Origin: an uncultured Bacteroidota bacterium
Lineage (GTDB): Bacteria > Bacteroidota > Bacteroidia > Chitinophagales > Chitinophagaceae
Direction of reading: 5' to 3'
Length of the DNA stretch: 64,000 nucleotides
NCBI GenBank assembly: GCA_903877645.1
Contig: CAIRES010000059.1
Span: 1-64,000, forward strand
The translations under genes were made by a program, and so were the position numbers. The notes under the pieces were generated by a model. That model had not been told where the DNA came from. It worked only from the letters and a program-made list of their open reading frames with translations, and ran no database searches. This document shows positions 36,142-46,014 of this stretch, in pieces; position 1 is the first letter of the stretch, and every line of letters begins with the position of its first letter.

Positions 36142-36930
36142 ATGTTATCAATGGATCTTACCGGTAAGACCGCCCTTGTGGGTGGCAGCACACAGGGCAT
36201 AGGGCTGGCATCAGCGCAGGCTATGGCATCGCTGGGCGCTACATGCGTGCTCATCTCCCGCAACGAAGACAAGCTAAAAGCTGCTGTGCAAACACTGCCT
36301 GCCGCTGCGGGCCAAAAGCATAACTATCTCGTGGCAGACTATGCGCAACCTGAGCAAGTGCGCCAAGTAGTGAGTGCATTTGTAAAAGACCATACAGTAC
36401 ATATACTCGTTAATAACAGCGGTGGCCCTGCCGGCGGCCCGGTAATGAAAGCTAAGCCCGAGGAGTTTCTACAGGCATTTCAACAGCATCTTATTTGCAA
36501 CCATATCATTACCACGCTGGTGGCAGAAGGTATGAAGGCCGAGGGCTTTGGCCGCATCATCAATATTATTTCGACTTCTGTAAAGATACCTTTGAAAGAC
36601 CTGGGCGTATCCAATACCATACGTGGAGGGGTAGCATCATGGGCCAAGACCATGGCCAATGAGCTGGGGCAGTACGGCATCACTGTAAATAATGTACTGC
36701 CCGGTGCCACATCCACTGAGCGGCTGGATACGATATTGAACAATAAATCGACAAAAACGGGCAAAGACAAAGATGAGGTAGCAAAAGAAATGGTAGAGGA
36801 GATACCTGCCCGCCGCTTTGGCAAGCCCGAAGAAATAGCTGCGGTTGTCGCGTTTTTGGCCAGCCCTGCTGCGGCCTATGTAAATGGTACTTCTATACCT
36901 GTAGATGGCGGCCGGACCGGGAGTATATAG
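36142..36930 (+). CDS. SDR-family protein with altered catalytic residues
   Basis: 262 residues with a Rossmann fold. The dinucleotide motif is GGSTQGIG (14-21), NNSG is at 91-94 and the catalytic Ser region is NIISTS (140-146). The usual YxxxK is replaced: aligned on KTMANEL, the Tyr is Ser157 and the Lys is Arg161 (SNTIR). The closing PVDGG motif is normal. A subset of SDR proteins shares this SNxxR pattern; whether they are active oxidoreductases is unclear. An alternative start is the ATG at 36151. Monocistronic. Confidence 0.88.
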   Translation: MLSMDLTGKTALVGGSTQGIGLASAQAMASLGATCVLISRNEDKLKAAVQTLPAAAGQKHNYLVADYAQPEQVRQVVSAFVKDHTVHILVNNSGGPAGGPVMKAKPEEFLQAFQQHLICNHIITTLVAEGMKAEGFGRIINIISTSVKIPLKDLGVSNTIRGGVASWAKTMANELGQYGITVNNVLPGATSTERLDTILNNKSTKTGKDKDEVAKEMVEEIPARRFGKPEEIAAVVAFLASPAAAYVNGTSIPVDGGRTGSI

Positions 36931-37168
36931 TTTTTCGGGAAAATGTCTTGCCCAAATGGTTATTTAAGTATTGTTTACACTTAATTTTTTATTGCATAAC
37001 AATAAAATAACAGGCAAAAGGTGAGGGATATTTATAAAATGCGGAAATAATTGCCGTGACAATAAAATGACATTACAAATTAATTTATAACAAAAAAACG
37101 GCTGAAACCCGCGCCAGTATTGAGAAACATTTTTTACAAAATGTGTACAGATTTTCAGGATTGTGTTG

Positions 37169-37176
37169 TAGTTTTG
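37169..37176 (+). promoter_or_regulatory. -7 promoter element (TAGTTTTG) of the act/cox operon
   Basis: An exact TAnnTTTG match 46 bases before the GTG start of actA at 37223, at the end of a 290-bp AT-rich gap with no gene. No clear -33 TTG. It is the only good candidate before the respiratory operon. Confidence 0.5.
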
Positions 37177-37222
37177 CCTCGCTTTTTTATATAATGGAAA
37201 GTTAATTTTCAAATTTATTCCT

Positions 37223-38497
37223 GTGCCAGAATCATTAAAGCCATTGTTTAGATATCTCCGGGGCATTTGCCCGCTTTTCGTCTTTTTGCTTTTATGCAAT
37301 TTTTCAGCAATAGCTGCGCCCGACGGCAAGGCTATTTTCATGTCGAACTGTGCTTCGTGCCACAATCCGTTGAAGGATGCGACCGGCCCTGCGCTACAGA
37401 ATATCGATAAGGGGTTCCCTACCAAGGAATGGGGCTACAACTGGGTACACAACTCCTCGGCTGTAATAGCCAGCGGAGACCCTACAGCCGTAGCGATCTA
37501 CAACAAATTCAACCACACGCAGATGACTGCGTTCCCGCAGTTGTCTAAAGAAGAAATAGATGCGGTATTGAAGTATGTGGATGAGTATAAGGCTCCCGCA
37601 GCCGCAGCCCCTGCTGCAGGCGCTGGTGCAAGCGAAGCCCCTGCAGATAGCAATGGCTGGTTATATACAGTGATCACTTTATCTCTTTTAGTGCTGGTAG
37701 TACTCCTGTGGAGGGCCAACCAGACCATGAAACGTGCTGCAAATGATAAAGAAGGCATAGCTAATGAAAAGGAAATGCCCCTGTACAGGAGTAAATTTGT
37801 AATAGCTATTACATCTATCATCATATTCATCATGGCCGGTTACTGGTTAGTGAATGGCGCTGTGAACGAAGGCCGCCAGCAGAACTACCAGCCAAAACAA
37901 CCTATCTTTTACTCGCACAAAGTACATGTGGGCCTCAACCAGATCAACTGTCTTTATTGCCACGCAGGCGCTGAAAAGAGCCGCCAGGCAATGATCCCGT
38001 CTTCCAACATCTGTATGAACTGCCACAAGCAGATCAATTCTTACAGCAAAGAGCATCCGCTGATAGATGCTGAAGGGCAGGAGCATGACGGTACTGCTGA
38101 GATCAAGAAGCTGTATGCTTATGCAGGCTGGAACGAAGAAAAGAAAGATTACAACCGCGATGCGGCAGGCAACATACTGGCCACCCCTATACAATGGACC
38201 AAAGTTCATAACCTGCCGGACCATGTATACTTCAACCACTCGCAGCACGTGAAGGTAGGCCAGGTACAGTGCCAGCGCTGCCACGGCCAGATACAGGAAA
38301 TGGACGAAGTGTTCCAGTTTGCTCCTTTATCTATGGGCTGGTGTATCAACTGCCACCGAGCTACGGAAGTGCAGTTTACCACCAACAACTATTACAGTAT
38401 TTTTGAGAAATACCATGAAGAACTGAAATCCGGTAAGCGCACAGGCGTTACCGAAGCTGAGGTTGGCGGTACGGAGTGTCAGAAATGCCATTACTAA
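37223..38497 (+). CDS. actA: Alternative complex III subunit A, hexaheme cytochrome c
   Basis: 424 residues, GTG start. A signal peptide precedes an N-terminal monoheme domain (CASCH at 43-47). Two membrane spans lie at about 147-163 and 192-211. The pentaheme ActA core follows, with CXXCH at 243, 264, 350, 374 and 419. Six hemes in total are encoded. ActA passes electrons from the quinol-oxidising membrane part to cytochrome partners in the periplasm. The extra N-terminal heme domain with its Ala/Pro linker (about 124-142) is fused on. It is the first gene of the eight-gene respiratory operon; actB follows after 75 bases. Confidence 0.95.
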   Translation: MPESLKPLFRYLRGICPLFVFLLLCNFSAIAAPDGKAIFMSNCASCHNPLKDATGPALQNIDKGFPTKEWGYNWVHNSSAVIASGDPTAVAIYNKFNHTQMTAFPQLSKEEIDAVLKYVDEYKAPAAAAPAAGAGASEAPADSNGWLYTVITLSLLVLVVLLWRANQTMKRAANDKEGIANEKEMPLYRSKFVIAITSIIIFIMAGYWLVNGAVNEGRQQNYQPKQPIFYSHKVHVGLNQINCLYCHAGAEKSRQAMIPSSNICMNCHKQINSYSKEHPLIDAEGQEHDGTAEIKKLYAYAGWNEEKKDYNRDAAGNILATPIQWTKVHNLPDHVYFNHSQHVKVGQVQCQRCHGQIQEMDEVFQFAPLSMGWCINCHRATEVQFTTNNYYSIFEKYHEELKSGKRTGVTEAEVGGTECQKCHY

Positions 38498-38506
38498 TAA
38501 CCCCGG

Positions 38507-38518
38507 CCCCTAAAGGGG
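38507..38518 (+). repeat. Small intercistronic hairpin CCCCTAAAGGGG
   Basis: A short GC hairpin between actA and actB. A related one, CCCTAAAGGG, is at 43312-43321 between actC and actD. TCCGCCCCGGCGGA lies between actB and actC at 41795-41808. Confidence 0.7.
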
Positions 38519-38572
38519 AGGTGTTTATTTGAAATTTGCTATTATTATTGAATTAGATTTTGAATTTGCAAT

Positions 38573-41500
38573 ATGAGTCACAAACAATATTGGTCGGGCC
38601 TGGAAGATCTCAATAACATTGCTACCAATAAGGAAGTAGTGGAAAATGAGTTTAAGGAAGAATTGCCGTTCGATCTGAGCGACAATTTATTCAACGCTGC
38701 TACTCCCCGCCGCGACTTTTTGAAGTTCTTAGGTTTCAGCACTGTTGCTGCCACATTGGTTGCCAGTTGCGAAATGCCTGTGCGTAAAGCTATTCCTTAT
38801 GCAATAAAGCCGGAGGATATTGTGCCGGGTGTGCCTAATTACTATGCATCTACATTTGCAGAAGGTGGCGATTATTGCGCTATCGTTATCAAAACAAGGG
38901 ATGGCCGCCCTATTAAAGTAGAAGGCAACGACCTGTCTTCCATTACTAAAGGTGGTACTTCTGCAAGGGTTCAGGCATCTGTATTGAACCTTTATGACAA
39001 AGCACGCCTTCGTCATCCGCTTGCAGATGGCAATGAAGCTACTTTTGATGCGATAGACAAGATGGTGAAGGAAGGCATGGGTACAAAACCCGGCTACCTT
39101 GTTACCGGTTCTATCCTCAGCCCTACTACCAAGGATATTATCACCCAGTTCACTACCAAATTTCCGAATGTAAAGCACGTTGTTTACGATGCTATTTCTT
39201 ATTCGGGTATGCTGCAGGCTAATGAGGCCAGCTATGGTAAAAAAACATTGCCTACTTACCATTTCGATAAAGCACACACCATTGTAAGCCTTGATGCCGA
39301 TTTCCTGGGTACCTGGTTGTCTCCTGTTGAATTTTCAAAAGGCTATTCAAAAGGCCGTAAGATCAGCGTCAAAAATCTCGCTATCTCCAAGCATTACCAG
39401 GTAGAGGCTACGCATACTATTTCGGGTGCTGCTGCTGATCACCGTGCCACCTGCCGCCCTTCTGAAATGGGCCTGGTAGCAGTGGCATTGCTGAATGCGG
39501 TGAATGGTACTGCACCATCATTGCCAAGCGCTAACCTGAATAAACTCATCACAGAAGCTGCTGCCGATCTGAAGAAAGGTAATGGTATGGTGGTTTGTGG
39601 CTGCAACGATGTGAATGTGCAGACTGTGGTGAATGCGATCAACAGTGCAATAGGCGCTAATGGGACTACCATTAACTGGACAGTAACTGCCAACAACAAA
39701 CAAGGCATTGATAAAGATGTGGTAGATATGGTAGCGGCAATGGAAGCAGGCCAGGTAGGTGCTGCATTCTTCCACAACGTTAACCCTGTTTACGACTACT
39801 TTGATAATAAGAAATTTGCTGCCGCGCTGGCAAAAGTTCCGGTGACCGTTTCTTTTAACGACCGCATGGACGAGACCACGCAAAAATGCAAGTACGCCAT
39901 ACCGGACCATAACTTCCTGGAAAGCTGGGGTGATGCCGAACCTAAGCCGGGCTACTTCAGCCTGATGCAGCCGGGTATATCGCCACTGTTCAAGACCCGT
40001 TCTTTGCAGGATACGCTGATGATATGGTCGGGCAACCCACGGTCTTATGCTGACTTCTGGAAAGCATACTGGATGGCCAAAACAGGTAGCCAGGAAGCAT
40101 TTGACAAAGCGTTGCAGGAGGGTATCATAGAGCCTGCGGGCGATATGGCCATTGGCGGCGGCACTTATGCAGGCAACACTGCTGATGCTGTAGCTAAGAT
40201 ACAGGCTAAAAAACCATCTACAGGCACTGAGGTGGTTGTATACCAGAAGATAGCAATAGGGCATGGCGGCGCATGGAGCAACAACCCATGGCTGCTGGAA
40301 ATGCCTGATCCTGTAACCCGCGCTACCTGGGACAACTACGTATGCGTATCCCCAAAACGTGCCAAGACCTTACATTCGGAGCTTACAGGCTTCTCGGAAG
40401 TAGACAATAAAAAAGTAGTGGTGACCATAAAAGGCGCTAACGGATACTCGGTGAATCTGCCGGTGATCGTGGTGCCCGGTATGCACAATGATGTAGTGGC
40501 AATAGCAGTAGGCTATGGCCGCGATAAGCAGGTAGGCCGTGCAGCAGCCAGCGATGATACTAAGGGTGGCAAAAATGCCTATCCGTTCATGAGCTTTAAT
40601 GGTGTCAATTTCGAACATCATGGCGACGTAAGCATCACCGAAACTGCAGACAAGTATGAAGTAGCAGTAACACAAACGCATAATAGCTACGAGGCTCGCC
40701 CCGTAGTACATGAATATACACTGAACGAATTTACGAAAGACCCGCAGGTGCTCCTCAAAGAGCGTGGTGTAGAAATTTCTGAATTCTCTGCGGTGCCATG
40801 GATAGAAGATGGCAAAGAATATAAAGACGCCCCGGTTGACTCAACAATAGAAGAAGGATATCGCCAGAACGGTACTTTGTTCCAGAACGGGCCGGAAACC
40901 ACTTACCCTGCGATGGGCATCAAGTGGGGCATGTCTATAGATCTGAATAGCTGTACCGGCTGCGGCGCTTGCGTAGTGGGCTGTATGGCCGAGAATAACG
41001 TATCTGTGGTAGGTAAAGACCATGTGCTGAAAGCACATGAGATGCACTGGATCCGCATCGACCGTTATTTCAGCGGTATGCCTGATGATCCGGATTCCAT
41101 CCAGACCGTCTTCCAGCCGATGCTGTGCCAGCATTGCGATAACGCACCTTGCGAAAACGTATGCCCGGTATCTGCAACCAATCATAGTTCTGAGGGCCTC
41201 AACCAGATGGTGTACAACCGCTGTATCGGCACTAAATATTGCGCTAATAACTGTCCTTATAAGGTTCGTCATTTCAACTGGATGGACTGGAATGGTGCAG
41301 ATTGCTTTGAAGATAACATATACGAAGATGGCCGCCGTGATGATATGAATGACGACCTGACACGTATGGTATTGAACCCCGACGTTACAGTTCGTAGCCG
41401 TGGTGTGATGGAAAAATGCAGTTTCTGCGTGCAGCGCCTGCAGGATGCCAAGCTCGCTGCAAAGAAAGCTGATCGCCCGATGAGGGATGGCGAAGTACGC

Positions 41501-41731
41501 ACAGCATGCCAGCAGGCTTGTCCTACTGATGCGATCACCTTTGGTAATGTGAACGACAGGGCCAGCAACATCTCTAAGCTCCGTAAAGAAGAGCAGATAG
41601 AGCGTACGTTCTATGTACTGGAGCATATCCACACATTGCCAAACGTGAACTACCTTGCTAAGATCAGGAACACGGAAGAGATCAATGCGCTGGATGAGAA
41701 TAAGAATGAACTCCTGAAGTACCACGTTTAA
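38573..41731 (+). CDS. actB: Alternative complex III subunit B (molybdopterin-oxidoreductase-like, iron-sulfur)
   Basis: 1052 residues. A Tat-type signal (RRDFLKFLG, 46-54, followed by a hydrophobic stretch) is present. The N-terminal two thirds is like the large subunit of molybdopterin oxidoreductases but known not to hold the cofactor in this complex. The C-terminal third carries Cys clusters for iron-sulfur centres: CTGCGACVVGC, CQHCDNAPCENVCP, CIGTKYCANNCP, CSFCVQ and CQQACP. This fused form is standard for ActB. It sits at the periplasmic face with ActA. Confidence 0.95.
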   Translation: MSHKQYWSGLEDLNNIATNKEVVENEFKEELPFDLSDNLFNAATPRRDFLKFLGFSTVAATLVASCEMPVRKAIPYAIKPEDIVPGVPNYYASTFAEGGDYCAIVIKTRDGRPIKVEGNDLSSITKGGTSARVQASVLNLYDKARLRHPLADGNEATFDAIDKMVKEGMGTKPGYLVTGSILSPTTKDIITQFTTKFPNVKHVVYDAISYSGMLQANEASYGKKTLPTYHFDKAHTIVSLDADFLGTWLSPVEFSKGYSKGRKISVKNLAISKHYQVEATHTISGAAADHRATCRPSEMGLVAVALLNAVNGTAPSLPSANLNKLITEAAADLKKGNGMVVCGCNDVNVQTVVNAINSAIGANGTTINWTVTANNKQGIDKDVVDMVAAMEAGQVGAAFFHNVNPVYDYFDNKKFAAALAKVPVTVSFNDRMDETTQKCKYAIPDHNFLESWGDAEPKPGYFSLMQPGISPLFKTRSLQDTLMIWSGNPRSYADFWKAYWMAKTGSQEAFDKALQEGIIEPAGDMAIGGGTYAGNTADAVAKIQAKKPSTGTEVVVYQKIAIGHGGAWSNNPWLLEMPDPVTRATWDNYVCVSPKRAKTLHSELTGFSEVDNKKVVVTIKGANGYSVNLPVIVVPGMHNDVVAIAVGYGRDKQVGRAAASDDTKGGKNAYPFMSFNGVNFEHHGDVSITETADKYEVAVTQTHNSYEARPVVHEYTLNEFTKDPQVLLKERGVEISEFSAVPWIEDGKEYKDAPVDSTIEEGYRQNGTLFQNGPETTYPAMGIKWGMSIDLNSCTGCGACVVGCMAENNVSVVGKDHVLKAHEMHWIRIDRYFSGMPDDPDSIQTVFQPMLCQHCDNAPCENVCPVSATNHSSEGLNQMVYNRCIGTKYCANNCPYKVRHFNWMDWNGADCFEDNIYEDGRRDDMNDDLTRMVLNPDVTVRSRGVMEKCSFCVQRLQDAKLAAKKADRPMRDGEVRTACQQACPTDAITFGNVNDRASNISKLRKEEQIERTFYVLEHIHTLPNVNYLAKIRNTEEINALDENKNELLKYHV

Positions 41732-41836
41732 GGCGGATAAAGAATAGAGGCTGTTGCAGAAAGAGTGAATTGAAAAATTGATTGTGTAATAAAGTCCGCC
41801 CCGGCGGATGAAGGATTAAAAATATAATTACGTGCT

Positions 41837-43303
41837 ATGCATATTAAGTACGAATCGTTTGTAAGGGAACCACTTGTAGATGGAGATAAGACGTATCACC
41901 AGGTATCAGAAGATATCATAGGGCCTATTGAGCGCAAGCCGGGCCGTATGTGGTATGTGGGATTTTTCTTTTCGCTCCTGCTGCTGGGCTACGGTATTTT
42001 TTCCGTGAGCTGGGCAGTATATTGGGGTTTGGGCACATGGGGTGTGAACCGTACCGTAGGCTGGGGCTGGGACATCACCAACTTCGTATGGTGGATCGGT
42101 ATCGGCCATGCGGGCACACTGATCTCTGCGATCCTTTTATTATTCCGCCAGGGCTGGCGTACAGGTGTGAACCGTGCTGCTGAAGCCATGACGATATTTG
42201 CGGTAATGTGTGCGGGCCAGTTCCCGATATTCCACATGGGCCGTGTATGGGATGGTTTCTGGGTATTACCACTGCCAAACACACGTGGTACATTATGGCC
42301 AAACTTTGACTCTCCGCTTCTTTGGGACGTATTTGCGATCTCTACTTACTTCACCGTTTCTTTGTTGTTCTGGTACACCGGCCTTATTCCTGACTTCACG
42401 CTGATACGCGACAGGGCTAAGACCAAGACCCGCAAAATGCTTTACGGCCTGGCTTCTTTTGGCTGGACGGGTACCGCAAAAAGCTGGCAGCGTATGGAAG
42501 CCCTGGCACTCGTGCTTGCAGGGCTTTCTACACCACTGGTACTTTCAGTACATACGATAGTATCTTTTGACTTTGCTACCTCAGTAATACCCGGATGGCA
42601 TACGACCATCTTCCCGCCATACTTCGTGGCCGGTGCGGTATTCTCCGGTTTTGCGATGGTGAACACCCTGTTGGTGATCACCCGCCGCATACTTCATCTT
42701 GAAGAATATATCACTATCGGTCACCTGGAAGCGATGAATAAGGTTATCGTACTTACAGGGTCTATAGTAGGTGTGGCTTACCTTACCGAGTTGTTCATAT
42801 CGTGGTACAGTCAGTCGTGGGGCGAAATGGCCGCATTCCAATGGCGTATCATGGGCCCTTACTGGTGGAGTTATTGGGCGATGATGACCTGCAATGTGGT
42901 TTCTCCGCAGTTGTTCTGGTTCAAAAAATTGCGTCGCAATGTTCCGTTCACATTCGTTATGTCTATCGTAGTGAATATCGGTATGTGGTTCGAGCGTTTT
43001 GTGATCATCGTTACTTCTCTTTACCGCGACTGGATACCGAGCAGTTGGACATATTACAGCCCCACATGGCCTGAAGTAGGTTTCTACCTGGGTACATTCG
43101 GCCTGTTCTTCACCTGCTACTTCCTGTTTGCGAAATATTTCCCTGTGGTAGCTGTGCATGAGATCAAGTTCATTTTGAAAACATCAGGCGACAACTACAA
43201 GAGGGGTATGCAGAAGATCGAAGACCAGAGTACTGAAGATTTCCTTCATGTGGTGCATACACATCATGAAGCTGATCATCATGAAGAAGCGGCGCACCAC
43301 TAA
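41837..43303 (+). CDS. actC: Alternative complex III subunit C, NrfD-like quinol oxidase subunit
   Basis: 488 residues with about 10 membrane spans, of the NrfD/PsrC type. In the complex this subunit binds and oxidises menaquinol. RPGRMWYVGFFFSLLLLGYG-like opening spans, GHAGTLISAILLLFRQGWR and FPIFHMGR are family landmarks. The C-terminus is His-rich (HHEADHHEEAAHH). It follows actB by 105 bases and precedes actD by 59. Confidence 0.95.
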   Translation: MHIKYESFVREPLVDGDKTYHQVSEDIIGPIERKPGRMWYVGFFFSLLLLGYGIFSVSWAVYWGLGTWGVNRTVGWGWDITNFVWWIGIGHAGTLISAILLLFRQGWRTGVNRAAEAMTIFAVMCAGQFPIFHMGRVWDGFWVLPLPNTRGTLWPNFDSPLLWDVFAISTYFTVSLLFWYTGLIPDFTLIRDRAKTKTRKMLYGLASFGWTGTAKSWQRMEALALVLAGLSTPLVLSVHTIVSFDFATSVIPGWHTTIFPPYFVAGAVFSGFAMVNTLLVITRRILHLEEYITIGHLEAMNKVIVLTGSIVGVAYLTELFISWYSQSWGEMAAFQWRIMGPYWWSYWAMMTCNVVSPQLFWFKKLRRNVPFTFVMSIVVNIGMWFERFVIIVTSLYRDWIPSSWTYYSPTWPEVGFYLGTFGLFFTCYFLFAKYFPVVAVHEIKFILKTSGDNYKRGMQKIEDQSTEDFLHVVHTHHEADHHEEAAHH

Positions 43304-43362
43304 ACCGCCGACCCTAAAGGGAGAAGGAATTTGTTTTTTGAATTTTAGAATTTTGATATAAA

Positions 43363-43941
43363 ATGGCTATAAAAAAATTTGCTGTAGCGGCTTACGATGA
43401 TGAGGAAGTATTATTTCCCGCAGTAAAATCTGTACGCCGTAAGGGTTATAAGATACATGATGTCTATACTCCCTTTGCAGTCCATGGGCTGGATGAGGCT
43501 ATGGGCCTTAAAGGCACAGACCTGCACATTGCCGGCTTCATATATGGCTTATGCGGTACATCCACAGCAGTAGGCTTCATTTCCTGGATATTTACTTCCG
43601 ATTGGCCTATTAATTACGGCGGTAAACCGCACTTTGCATTACCAGCCTGGATACCTATTACGTTCGAGCTTACGGTGCTTTTTGCGGCAGTAGGTATGAC
43701 CATGACCTTTTGCTACCTTAACCAGATCATGCCGGGCGTGAAGAAACACGTATTTCACCCGCGCCAGAGTGATGATCTTTTTGTGATGGCAATAGAGATC
43801 GGGAAGCATGGTAATGAAAAGGAAGTTGCTGATTTTCTGAAAACGACAGGCGCCAAAGAAGTGAACATACAGGTGGCGGAAGCCGGGTGGTGGTATGGCC
43901 GCTGGGATAAGAAAGAGCCGTATGAACTGGCTGCCGGGTAG
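43363..43941 (+). CDS. actD: Alternative complex III subunit D (DUF3341)
   Basis: 192 residues. A soluble N-terminus (VRRKGYKIHDVYTPFAVHG) precedes two membrane spans (about 57-78 and 97-118) and a C-terminal soluble region that includes FHPRQSDDLF. This is DUF3341, the ActD family, a structural subunit of alternative complex III. It lies between actC and actE with gaps of 59 and 54 bases. Confidence 0.93.
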   Translation: MAIKKFAVAAYDDEEVLFPAVKSVRRKGYKIHDVYTPFAVHGLDEAMGLKGTDLHIAGFIYGLCGTSTAVGFISWIFTSDWPINYGGKPHFALPAWIPITFELTVLFAAVGMTMTFCYLNQIMPGVKKHVFHPRQSDDLFVMAIEIGKHGNEKEVADFLKTTGAKEVNIQVAEAGWWYGRWDKKEPYELAAG

Positions 43942-43995
43942 TATAAATAGAAAGGTGTTGTTCTTGATTTTTTGTTTTTTTGATCTTAACTGAAT

Positions 43996-44682
43996 ATGAA
44001 TACAATTAAAAGCATAGTAGTGGTAAGCCTGGGTGTCGCGATCTGCGGCCTCGTGTCATGCGACTCCGGCAATCTGCGCCGCGATCCGGGGCATATCTAC
44101 GCGCCTGATATGACCTACTCGCGCGCTTATGATGCCTACACATCAAATCCAAACTTTGCCGATGGCCAGACAAGCCGCCAACCGGTTGCAGGCACCATAG
44201 CCCGTGGCCACATGTTGCCTGATCACCTGAAAGAAGGCGATACCACATCCTACAAAACATTCACCACTTCCCTGCGCTTCAATGTAGACGAAATGAAGGA
44301 AGGAGGAAGGCTCTTCAATATATATTGTGCCATTTGCCATGGCCCTAATCTTGATGGACAGGGGCCATTATTTGCCAGCGGCAAGTTTGCTTCTATGCCT
44401 GCCAATTTCAAAGACGGCAAATACCTGCACATGCCGGTAGGCCAGATGTTTGCAGCCGCTAAATACGGCAAGAATATGATGGGTTCTTACGCCGCTCAGC
44501 TCGATGAAAAACAACGCTGGATGGTGATCGCCTACATCAAAAAAGTACAGTCTGAGAATGGCGGTGATGCGTTCACATTTGGTGAAGGCGCTGCTGCCCC
44601 TGCTGCGAAAGCAGATACCGGCAAAGCAGCAATGCCAATGGCCGCAGCTGATGCTAAGAAAGACGAGAAGAAAACGAAATAA
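43996..44682 (+). CDS. actE: Alternative complex III subunit E, monoheme lipoprotein cytochrome c
   Basis: 228 residues. The lipobox LVSC places the lipid anchor at Cys22. The heme motif CAICH is at 111-115, within a class I cytochrome c domain, and a Met in NMMGSY probably completes heme ligation. The last 35 residues are Ala/Lys-rich. ActE is one of the electron-exit subunits of alternative complex III. It is 32 bases ahead of actF. Confidence 0.93.
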   Translation: MNTIKSIVVVSLGVAICGLVSCDSGNLRRDPGHIYAPDMTYSRAYDAYTSNPNFADGQTSRQPVAGTIARGHMLPDHLKEGDTTSYKTFTTSLRFNVDEMKEGGRLFNIYCAICHGPNLDGQGPLFASGKFASMPANFKDGKYLHMPVGQMFAAAKYGKNMMGSYAAQLDEKQRWMVIAYIKKVQSENGGDAFTFGEGAAAPAAKADTGKAAMPMAAADAKKDEKKTK

Positions 44683-44714
44683 TTTTTAAAGATATTTTAA
44701 TTAAAGTAGAAAAG

Positions 44715-45938
44715 ATGAATGACCGTTTTGAGATCCCCGGACGTTTACGAAATACCAGCATAGGCTTGATATTGGTCGGCGTGCTTACGCTTATAGGTGG
44801 CATTGCCTGCCTGCTGATGGGGCAAGGTACTACCGACGTTGACCATGCGCGGTTCTGGGCAGTATTGCTACATGACAGCGTATTCTTTACGCTCATCACT
44901 ACCGTCAGCATTTTCGTTATGTCGGCAGTATCGCTGGCGCAGGGTAGCTGGATAATAGCTTACCGCCGTGTACCCGAGGCTATTGGCGCTAATGTATGGG
45001 TGTTTGCTACTATCGCTGCTGTGGTGATGTTTCTTATCGTATTCACTTTCAGAGATTCGCACGGGGTCAATACAATTTACGGATGGGTAACTCCGGGCAA
45101 CGATCCGATCCTCAAAGGAAAGTCTCCATTTTTGAATAAAGGTATGTTCGTGGGCTTCACGCTCGTTACCCTTGGTTTGTGGTCTTTCTTCGGCCGCAAG
45201 ATCCGCGCGTTGTCTATCGCACAGGAGTCTGCGCCACATAATGATACTAAGATCTATTGGAAGGTGTTCCGCCTCGGGGCTGTATTCTTATTTGTGTATG
45301 CGTTAACGCAAATGAGCACCAGCCCGTGGTTATGGATCATGAGTGTACAACCCCACTGGTATTCTACGCTGTTTAGCTGGTACACTTTCGCCAGTGCCTT
45401 TGTAAGTGGTATGTCGCTTATTCTTCTTTGGGTAGTATACCTGAAAAACCAGGGTAATCTCGGCCTCGTAACCAAAGAACACATGCATGACCTCGGTAAG
45501 TTCATGTTCGCCTTCAGCATCTTCTGGACCTACCTTTGGTTTGCACAGTACATGCTGATCTGGTATGCCAACATACCTGATGAAACGGTTCACTTCAAGA
45601 TGCGCCAGCAGGGGCCTTACAGCATTATTTTTTATGCCAACTTTATCATCAATTTCGTGATGCCTATATTGATACTGATGGCCCGCCCAAGCAAGCGCAA
45701 CTACTTCACTATTACCTTTATGGCGATGGTCATCATTTTCGGCCACTGGCTCGATTTCTTCCAGATGATCATGCCACAGCCATTGGGCCAGTACTGGCAT
45801 ATCAATTGGTTCGAGATCGGAATATTCATGGGCTTTGCAGGCATATTGATATTCAGTGTGTCGCGTACACTTACAAAATCAGACCTTGTGCCTAACAATA
45901 ACCTAATGCTCAAAGAAACAGCGGTGCATTTAAGTTAG
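44715..45938 (+). CDS. actF: Alternative complex III subunit F
   Basis: 407 residues with about 10 membrane spans; a shortened relative of ActC. RFEIPGRLRNTSIGLILVG opens the protein, and HDSVFFTLITTVSIFVMSAV and FGHWLDFFQMIMP are recognisable membrane segments. It forms the second large membrane subunit. It is followed by coxB after 76 bases. Confidence 0.93.
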   Translation: MNDRFEIPGRLRNTSIGLILVGVLTLIGGIACLLMGQGTTDVDHARFWAVLLHDSVFFTLITTVSIFVMSAVSLAQGSWIIAYRRVPEAIGANVWVFATIAAVVMFLIVFTFRDSHGVNTIYGWVTPGNDPILKGKSPFLNKGMFVGFTLVTLGLWSFFGRKIRALSIAQESAPHNDTKIYWKVFRLGAVFLFVYALTQMSTSPWLWIMSVQPHWYSTLFSWYTFASAFVSGMSLILLWVVYLKNQGNLGLVTKEHMHDLGKFMFAFSIFWTYLWFAQYMLIWYANIPDETVHFKMRQQGPYSIIFYANFIINFVMPILILMARPSKRNYFTITFMAMVIIFGHWLDFFQMIMPQPLGQYWHINWFEIGIFMGFAGILIFSVSRTLTKSDLVPNNNLMLKETAVHLS

Positions 45939-46014
45939 TACGGTGGCCCTTGCGGGATGATAGAATAAAAGAAAAAGTATTAAAATTTAACCAGTAAATA
46001 TAAGCTGAACGACC

